A DNA stretch of 37,918 bases from Xanthobacteraceae bacterium (lineage in GTDB: Bacteria > Pseudomonadota > Alphaproteobacteria > Rhizobiales > Xanthobacteraceae). Under the pieces are notes generated by a model. It had not been told where the DNA came from, did not search any database, and saw only the letters and a program-made list of their open reading frames with translations. Of the stretch, positions 32,737 through 37,918 are shown in pieces. Where the stretch lies: the NCBI GenBank assembly GCA_019241285.1, contig JAFAXD010000061.1:1-37918 (forward strand). The letters are read 5' to 3'. Each line of letters opens with the position of its first letter. The first letter of the stretch is position 1. Position numbers and translations under genes: made by a program.

Positions 32737-33396
32737 TCATGGACACCGCATCAGAATCTTATTGGCAAAATGTGACCCCATCCCGGCAAACGCTTCGGAC
32801 ACCTGGAACGATTTGTTGAGGCGCTGGACTGAAGGAACAGCATCGGTTGGCCGGACCAGGTCTACCGTGCATTGGGCCGGCGCACTGACGAGCTTGACCG
32901 GATCCTTCTCATCGAACTCGAAATCGATGAAATACTCCGGATCATAGACATCGATCTCGAGATCGCGCGTGCGCACAGGCGCTTTGAGCGGCAGGGTGAA
33001 ATGCAGCGTAAGAACAGCGTCCGTATAGTCGAGCCAGTAATCGACCGGGTCGTTGAATGCGTCTTTGCGCTTCTTGCCCTCGATGCGCGCGTAGTTGAAG
33101 TAATCGTATTCCTTGAGCGAGGTGACGTTCGTCTCGGCCAGCGGCGCCAGCTCCTCACGGGTGTAGACGCCGTTCTTCTTGTGCTCGATGCCCTGCAGCG
33201 CGTAGGTCGAGAACATATCGTCGAAGCTCCAGGCGTGCCGGATTCCCGTAACGGATCCGTCTTGTGCGTAGATGACTTCGCTCTTCATGGTTACCCAGAC
33301 ATGCGGATGCGCATGCGCCGAGCCGGCCGAAGCGAACAGCGCCACGGCGAGGGCAAGCAGAATGCGCGAAGCGAAACTCGCGTCAGCGTAGCGCAT
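32737..33396 (-). CDS. DUF1007 periplasmic protein
   Basis: 219 residues from the ATG at 33396, which overlaps the end of tonB by 14 bases. A signal peptide (ILLALAVALFASAGSAHA) precedes AHPHVWVTMKSEVIY, the DUF1007 opening in which the His residues may bind metal. Acidic, aromatic segments follow (LKEYDYFNYARIEG, DLEIDVYDPEYFIDFEFDE). DUF1007 proteins are regularly found beside or fused to NicO/RcnA-type metal transporters and are thought to help in metal transfer in the periplasm. The function is not proven. Confidence 0.88.
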   Translation of the reverse strand: MRYADASFASRILLALAVALFASAGSAHAHPHVWVTMKSEVIYAQDGSVTGIRHAWSFDDMFSTYALQGIEHKKNGVYTREELAPLAETNVTSLKEYDYFNYARIEGKKRKDAFNDPVDYWLDYTDAVLTLHFTLPLKAPVRTRDLEIDVYDPEYFIDFEFDEKDPVKLVSAPAQCTVDLVRPTDAVPSVQRLNKSFQVSEAFAGMGSHFANKILMRCP

Positions 33397-34054
33397 AGCT
33401 GATCGGCACCTCCAGAAACAGGTCCCTTTCACTCGCCCCATTCGGTGGGACGGGGAACGGCTGGGCACGTTCGAGCAGGTCCAAGGTTTCCTGGTCGAGA
33501 ATCGAGGAGCCCGAACTTTTGACGATGCGCGCGCTCACAACGTGACCCTCGGAATCAAGAATGAATGCAACTCTCACCGTCCCTTGGTGCGCGCGCAGGC
33601 GCGCTTGATGCGGGTAGCGTTTGAACTGGTTGAGGCGGGTGTTGATCGTCATCTGCCATTTGCGCACCACATCAGGTGAGACCTTGGGCGGCGCCTTGGC
33701 CTCTTGCTCCTCCTGCGGCATGACCTGCGGGGTAGGCGGAGTCGGTTGCGGCTGCTGTTCCTCTTTTGGAAGGGCAACCTCGGCATCCTTCTGCTCGGGC
33801 TGCTCCTCGGGCTTGACTTGTTGTTGCACGGGGTTGGCCGGCGTGTAGTCCATGCGCTGCTGCTCCGGCGTGAAATCGCCGAGCGCGACGTCGAATTCGA
33901 CTGCTTCCGAGCCCGGTGGAGCGTCATTGATATCGCTGTGTTCGAGCAATTTCGCGACCGCGAAGGCATGCAGGAGGACGACGGCCACGAAACAGGCCCC
34001 CCAACGCAGGAGTCCCTGCGTGCGGTCGGACGGAATGGTAAGGTCGTTGCTCAC
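33383..34054 (-). CDS. tonB: TonB family energy transducer
   Basis: 223 residues: a cytoplasmic N-terminus, one membrane helix (LLRWGACFVAVVLLHAFAVA) containing the conserved His, a Pro/Glu/Gln-rich periplasmic spacer (about 65-125), and the C-terminal TonB domain (QFKRYPHQARLRAHQGTVRV, EGHVVSARIVKSSGSSILD, LLERAQPFPVPP). TonB carries energy from the ExbB-ExbD proton channel to the outer-membrane receptor. Start overlaps exbD by 4 bases and end overlaps the DUF1007 gene by 14. The dedicated copy suggests it serves the receptor of this operon. Confidence 0.95.
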   Translation of the reverse strand: MSNDLTIPSDRTQGLLRWGACFVAVVLLHAFAVAKLLEHSDINDAPPGSEAVEFDVALGDFTPEQQRMDYTPANPVQQQVKPEEQPEQKDAEVALPKEEQQPQPTPPTPQVMPQEEQEAKAPPKVSPDVVRKWQMTINTRLNQFKRYPHQARLRAHQGTVRVAFILDSEGHVVSARIVKSSGSSILDQETLDLLERAQPFPVPPNGASERDLFLEVPISYALR

Positions 34055-34476
34055 GGGTTCTTGTCGGTCTCGAGGCCTACCAGGGCGACCTTAAGAAAGC
34101 CCGAGCGGCGCAGCATATTGATCACCTCGGCAAAATCCCCATACGGCAGGGACTTGTCGGCGCGCAGGAAAATGGGCTGGTTCTTGTCGCCATTGGTTGC
34201 GGCTATCAGGGCGGACGCAAGCTCATCGCGCGGGACTGGATTATCGCCGAGCGCGAGCGAATGGTCGGCCTTGATGGTCAGGAATATCGGCTTGTCCGGG
34301 CGCTTTTGCGGCTCGGCTGTCAGTCCCGGAAGGTTGACGTTGACGTCAACGGTCGCCAGCGGCGCGGCGATCATGAAGATGATCAGAAGCACCAGAATAA
34401 CGTCGATGAAGGGGGTGACGTTGATTTCGTGGATGTCGGTAAGCTCATCGTCACCGTGGTCGAGACGGACGCTCAT
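34051..34476 (-). CDS. exbD: ExbD biopolymer transport protein
   Basis: 141 residues, normal for ExbD. A short cytoplasmic segment (DHGDDELTDIHEINVTPFID) leads into one membrane helix with the conserved proton-carrying Asp (TPFIDVILVLLIIFMIA), then a periplasmic domain (RADKSLPYGDFAEVINMLRR). With ExbB it forms the proton-driven motor for TonB. The gap from exbB is 6 bases and the overlap with tonB is 4 (ATGA), a coupled operon. Confidence 0.95.
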   Translation of the reverse strand: MSVRLDHGDDELTDIHEINVTPFIDVILVLLIIFMIAAPLATVDVNVNLPGLTAEPQKRPDKPIFLTIKADHSLALGDNPVPRDELASALIAATNGDKNQPIFLRADKSLPYGDFAEVINMLRRSGFLKVALVGLETDKNP

Positions 34477-34482
34477 GGCGCA

Positions 34483-35481
34483 TTACTCCGCTGGCAGTCG
34501 CGTCGCCATGGCGGGGGGGCGCCTGCGCTCCGCTGGCTGAGCGATTTCGCGGCTGGTGAGGTTGAGCACCTCGGTGCTGGTATTGGCAAACAGCGCCTTG
34601 CAGCCGGCAATCGAGCGCGCAAGATAATTGTAGATCACCACTGCCGGAATGGCGGCCGCAAGGCCCAGCGCCGTTGCCAACAGTGCTTCGGCGATGCCAG
34701 GTGCGACGACCGCAAGATTGGTGGTATGCGCCTTCGAAATCCCGATGAAGCTGTTCATAATGCCCCAGACGGTGCCGAACAGGCCGACGAACGGCGCCGT
34801 GGCGCCGATGGTGCCGAGAATGCCGGTCCCGCGCCCGAGCTGGCGCCCGACGGTCGCTTCGATGCGCTCGATCGTCGCTGCCAGCCGCTCGCGGATGCCC
34901 TCGCGGTCCGAGCGATCCGGTGATTTCTCGAGCTCCAGCACAGCGGCGCGCACCAGCCGGGCAGCAGCGCTGCCCGTGTCGCCGACCCGTGTGTGGGCGT
35001 CGGCGAGCGAGCGAGCGCTGGCGATGGCGCGGTGGAGCTTGCGTAGCCGCGCCTTGAAGGCGGCAAGCTCGAGCCACTTGGCGAGCGCAATGGTCCAGGT
35101 CACGACGGAAGCGAACGCAAGCCCGATCATGACGGCCTTCACCAGGTTGTCCGCGTTCATGAACATCCCCCAAGGGGAGAGATCGCGGGGCAGCAGAGAT
35201 GAAAGATCCGGCGCGGGCTGGGTTTGCGGGGGTTGAGCTTGCAGGGGCTGGGCCGTGTCGGGTGCGGGGGGAGGCGCGGCATTGGGGACGGGCGCCGCCG
35301 TAGGCGGGCTGCCGGTCGTCGCGGCCGGCGAACTCCCCGGGACCTGAGTCGGTGGGCTCGTCGGAGCTTGAGTCTGCGCCGAAGAGGGCAGGGCCCCAGC
35401 GATCAGCGCAAGCCAGAGAACGCCGGCGCGCAGCGCGCCGCGCCGGCGCAGGGAACGCGGTGAACAGGACTGTCGAGACAT
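34483..35481 (-). CDS. exbB: ExbB proton channel protein with Pro-rich periplasmic extension
   Basis: 332 residues. A signal sequence (GALRAGVLWLALIAGALPSS) and a Pro/Gln/Ala-rich segment of about 60 residues precede three membrane helices: NLVKAVMIGLAFASVVTWTI, TAPFVGLFGTVWGIMNSFIG and EALLATALGLAAAIPAVVIY. The last two contain the ExbB/MotA signature. The extension is known in TonB-linked ExbB of alpha- and betaproteobacteria. The start at 35481 lies 19 bases after the receptor stop; the open frame to 35691 overlaps the receptor gene and is not used. Partner of ExbD and TonB. Confidence 0.93.
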   Translation of the reverse strand: MSRQSCSPRSLRRRGALRAGVLWLALIAGALPSSAQTQAPTSPPTQVPGSSPAATTGSPPTAAPVPNAAPPPAPDTAQPLQAQPPQTQPAPDLSSLLPRDLSPWGMFMNADNLVKAVMIGLAFASVVTWTIALAKWLELAAFKARLRKLHRAIASARSLADAHTRVGDTGSAAARLVRAAVLELEKSPDRSDREGIRERLAATIERIEATVGRQLGRGTGILGTIGATAPFVGLFGTVWGIMNSFIGISKAHTTNLAVVAPGIAEALLATALGLAAAIPAVVIYNYLARSIAGCKALFANTSTEVLNLTSREIAQPAERRRPPAMATRLPAE

Positions 35482-35500
35482 GCTGTCTGCCTTACCGGGT

Positions 35501-37840
35501 CTAGAGTTTCTGCGATACGCCGACGAAATACCCGCGACGCGGGCCCCATTGCGGCGCGAACACGCCGATGCCGGTGCCATTGCGGATCTCGTACTCTGTG
35601 TCGAACAGGTTGATGACGTCGAACCGCACCGTAATGGGCTTGTCGCCCGGCATGGCGATCTCGCGTGACATGCCGACATTGACCTGTCCATAGGGCGCGA
35701 CGTGATCGAGATTGAGCTGACCGGATCTCAGTCCGCTGCCATAGATCATGTCTGCCGTGAAGCGAGTGCCGTTCCACAGATACGCGATACCGGCCGAGCC
35801 TGTCCAGGTCTGGGCGTGATCGGTAAAGATCCAGGAATGCGCGAGGAACGCCAGATCGTCGGCGCTGAATAGGTATTGGTTGGACACGATGTTGGTGCCG
35901 CGCTGTCTGCCCCAGGCAAGATTGCCATAGGCGCTGAAATCGCCGTGCTTGAGTTTGATGCCGCTTTCGATGCCGTAGTTTTCCCCCCATTCGTAGTTGA
36001 AAGCGGTCAGCACCAGGGCTTGGCCGAACTGGCCGTCGTCGAGCAGGTCGTGCGCAAGCTTGTAGTAGCCATCGATCGACACGTCCACGCCGGGCACGAG
36101 CTGCTGGTTCGCGCCGATGTCAATTACGGTGCCGCGCTCCGGTAGGACCGGACTTACAAATGGGACTTGCGGCTGCTGCGTCGTGTTGGTGAACAAGCTG
36201 ACGTTAGTCGGCGCCGCCGTCGACTGTGTCGGCGGCGTGAAATAGCGGGCCCACCCCGCATGGATGCTCAGCGTCTCCCATGGCTTGAAGACGAAGTTAA
36301 TGCGCGGGCTGACCTGATTGGCAGTGACAAACTGCCACATCTGGTCGAAGCGCAGGCCGTAATTGAGGGTTACGTAATCGGTGAGCCGCCATTCGTCCTG
36401 AAGGTAGACGCCGGCAAGAAATCCCCATTGTGTATTTGGATCGGTGACCCCGAATGGTGTCGTACCTATATTGCCGGTGGTCGGATCGACCGGCAACAGC
36501 GCGTAGTTATTATTGATGTTGGTGACCTCCGCGTTGGTGGTGAAGCCAGTCCTGATGGTGTGACGATCATTCCAGCGATAGGCCGCATCGGTCTGGATGC
36601 CGTTCGTGAACGCACCACGGAAGACGGTCGAAGCCACGCCGTTGAACACCAGGTCGCCGAGCGTATCGGGCCGAAAGAGGACGCTGGCATAGCGATTCAC
36701 GTAGGCGACCTGCACGTCCCAATCGTCGACTTTCTTCTGCCAGGCGATCACGCCGAAGATGTTGCGTTCGTACTGATTCTCGTTGAGGTTTGATGAGCTA
36801 TTCGCAGGGTCGTTCGGCCCCACCCCATCGACAGTGAATCCCGGAGGCTGACCCGGGTTGTTGGGTATCTGGAACTTTGCCTGATACCACCCGGTCATGA
36901 TGCTGGTGCGTGAGGAGTCGTCGTTTAACGTCGACGCATAGGCGAACGCTTTGCCCTGCGCGGTATGATCATGAATGGCCTGGTAGGCCGGCGTCGTATT
37001 CTCGATGCCAAGGTCGTTGGCCCAGTAGCGTCCGACCACGAAATACTCGGTCTTGCCGATGACGCCGCCATATTCCGAGGGGGTGGTGATCTGCTCGTGC
37101 GAACCGCCATAGAGTCCTATGCTGCCGGTGCCAGGCGAGTTGGGTACCCGGGTCGTGATGTCGACGACCGCCGCCGTGCGCAACCCGTATTGTGCGGGCA
37201 AGATGCCGGTGAGCAGCGACAGGCTGCCTATAAAGCTCGATTCCAAAACCTGGCCGAATTGAGACACGCCATCGGGCAGCAGGACGCCATTGATCCGGTA
37301 GCTGACATTGCCGTGCTCGTTGCGTATGTGAATCTGTCCGCTGGCCGCGGAGTCCTGGCTCACGCCGGGTGCCTGCAGCAGCACCTTGTCGAGCGGCGTG
37401 TTGGTGCCGCCCGGCATGTTCTCGATGGCCTCGTGGCTGATCTCGTAGGTATTGGCGCCAGACGGCTTGGTGATGAAATCGCGCTGTTGATCGAACGCAC
37501 GGGTTTGTTGGATCACGCGTTCGGCTGCTTGCGCTGCTATCTGTTCAGGCGATGGAGGCGGTGGTGCAGCAACGGGCTGTGCCACGCGGATCGGTGCCGC
37601 AGCCGGCTTTGATGCCACGGCGGGTTTGGGCGCGGTTACCCGACGCGGTGCGACCGCCTCCTGCCGTTGTGCGGGTTTGGCCGCGACGGCGGGTTTGGCC
37701 GGAGGCTTGGGAGTCTCTTCTTTCGGGGCCTCGACTTTGACTTCGGGCAATTCCTCCTGCGCCAGGGACCAATCACTGGCAGTGATGAGGGCGAGCATGG
37801 AGCTGCTCAGCAACAGGCCAGCCCGAATACGGGTACGCAT
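35501..37840 (-). CDS. TonB-dependent outer-membrane receptor, probable nickel/cobalt receptor
   Basis: 779 residues from an ATG at 37840 with a ggag site six bases upstream (ATGs at 37846 and 37858 are alternatives). A signal peptide ends near SLAQ (about 28). A Ton-box-like LPEVKVEAP lies at 31-39, followed by a Pro/Ala/Lys-rich linker to about 115. The plug domain (about 118-225) includes TPLDKVLLQAPGVSQD, YRINGVLLPDGV and LPAQYGLRTAAVVDITTRVP. The 22-strand barrel runs to the C-terminus, ending FVGVSQKL. The substrate is inferred only from the operon, which ends with a NicO-type metal transporter. Cobalamin or a metal chelate are possible. The window ends just upstream, so the control region is incomplete. 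Confidence 0.9.
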   Translation of the reverse strand: MRTRIRAGLLLSSSMLALITASDWSLAQEELPEVKVEAPKEETPKPPAKPAVAAKPAQRQEAVAPRRVTAPKPAVASKPAAAPIRVAQPVAAPPPPSPEQIAAQAAERVIQQTRAFDQQRDFITKPSGANTYEISHEAIENMPGGTNTPLDKVLLQAPGVSQDSAASGQIHIRNEHGNVSYRINGVLLPDGVSQFGQVLESSFIGSLSLLTGILPAQYGLRTAAVVDITTRVPNSPGTGSIGLYGGSHEQITTPSEYGGVIGKTEYFVVGRYWANDLGIENTTPAYQAIHDHTAQGKAFAYASTLNDDSSRTSIMTGWYQAKFQIPNNPGQPPGFTVDGVGPNDPANSSSNLNENQYERNIFGVIAWQKKVDDWDVQVAYVNRYASVLFRPDTLGDLVFNGVASTVFRGAFTNGIQTDAAYRWNDRHTIRTGFTTNAEVTNINNNYALLPVDPTTGNIGTTPFGVTDPNTQWGFLAGVYLQDEWRLTDYVTLNYGLRFDQMWQFVTANQVSPRINFVFKPWETLSIHAGWARYFTPPTQSTAAPTNVSLFTNTTQQPQVPFVSPVLPERGTVIDIGANQQLVPGVDVSIDGYYKLAHDLLDDGQFGQALVLTAFNYEWGENYGIESGIKLKHGDFSAYGNLAWGRQRGTNIVSNQYLFSADDLAFLAHSWIFTDHAQTWTGSAGIAYLWNGTRFTADMIYGSGLRSGQLNLDHVAPYGQVNVGMSREIAMPGDKPITVRFDVINLFDTEYEIRNGTGIGVFAPQWGPRRGYFVGVSQKL

Positions 37841-37870
37841 CTTCATCTCCAAACACATGTCGGCCGAGCC

Positions 37871-37896
37871 AATGAGGCATCAGGCAGGTAATGAGG
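37871..37896. promoter_or_regulatory. Possible operator: direct repeat upstream of the TonB-receptor operon
   Basis: aatgagg occurs at 37871-37877 and 37890-37896, a 19-base period, 30-55 bases upstream of the receptor start. It could be a regulator site, but no known metal-regulator consensus is recognised and the window stops soon after. Confidence 0.25.
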
Positions 37897-37918
37897 AAAG
37901 CGCCGGGTGCAGGACTGA

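Overview
The window is high-GC DNA whose gene content looks like a soil or rhizosphere alphaproteobacterium of the Hyphomicrobiales (Bradyrhizobium, Rhodopseudomonas or Xanthobacteraceae type). Pointers are a Bug-type solute-binding protein, CsbD, DUF2934, DUF6894, DUF3618, a Tat-Hint protein, Rsm22, PPK2, GGAAC-N16-CGTT promoters of the alphaproteobacterial EcfG type, and REP-like palindromes. No database search was run; every call comes from reading sequence and motifs.

Layout. 1-84: the first codons of a TRAP small permease running off the left edge, then a cloverleaf-shaped palindromic repeat (271-394). 416-1917: moaA diverging from a DUF971 gene. 2004-4229: a c-type cytochrome, a ClC chloride channel/antiporter and a SugE/Gdx-type SMR exporter, closely spaced. 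4230-5006: a long non-coding stretch with a REP-like inverted repeat surrounded by copies of an agatgac unit. 5007-7885: an amidohydrolase and a PLP aminotransferase in one operon.

7976-21367 is rich in stress and envelope genes: CsbD; a stand-alone RlpA domain protein; an acyltransferase; an FAD oxidase; DUF2934; DUF6894; three small proteins; a YihY/BrkB membrane protein; a four-gene nutrient-deprivation/holin/DUF3618 operon; a Hint protein; RidA; and a HAD phosphatase fused to a P-loop ATPase. I found three exact GGAAC-N16-CGTT promoters (csbD, rlpA-like, HAD-ATPase) and one GGAAC-N16-GGTT (the four-gene operon). All lie 26-35 nt upstream of the start codon. This suggests part of the region belongs to the PhyR-NepR-EcfG general stress regulon.

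21394-30291 holds an HpaB-type flavin monooxygenase, a phosphoesterase/beta-propeller protein, an Rsm22-like methyltransferase, a Bug binding protein with a TauD-type dioxygenase, a small secreted protein and an FNT-family channel. 30321-37840 lies on the minus strand. It is a probable nickel/cobalt uptake operon in the order TonB-dependent receptor, ExbB, ExbD, TonB, DUF1007, NicO transporter. Behind it lie the C-terminal remnant of a P-type ATPase and a PPK2 kinase.

Two gene remnants are described: nnrS (8690-8875) and a P-type H+-ATPase (31204-31599). The best candidates for new biology are the EcfG-linked HAD-ATPase fusion, the four-gene amphipathic-repeat operon, and the self-contained TonB/NicO metal system.
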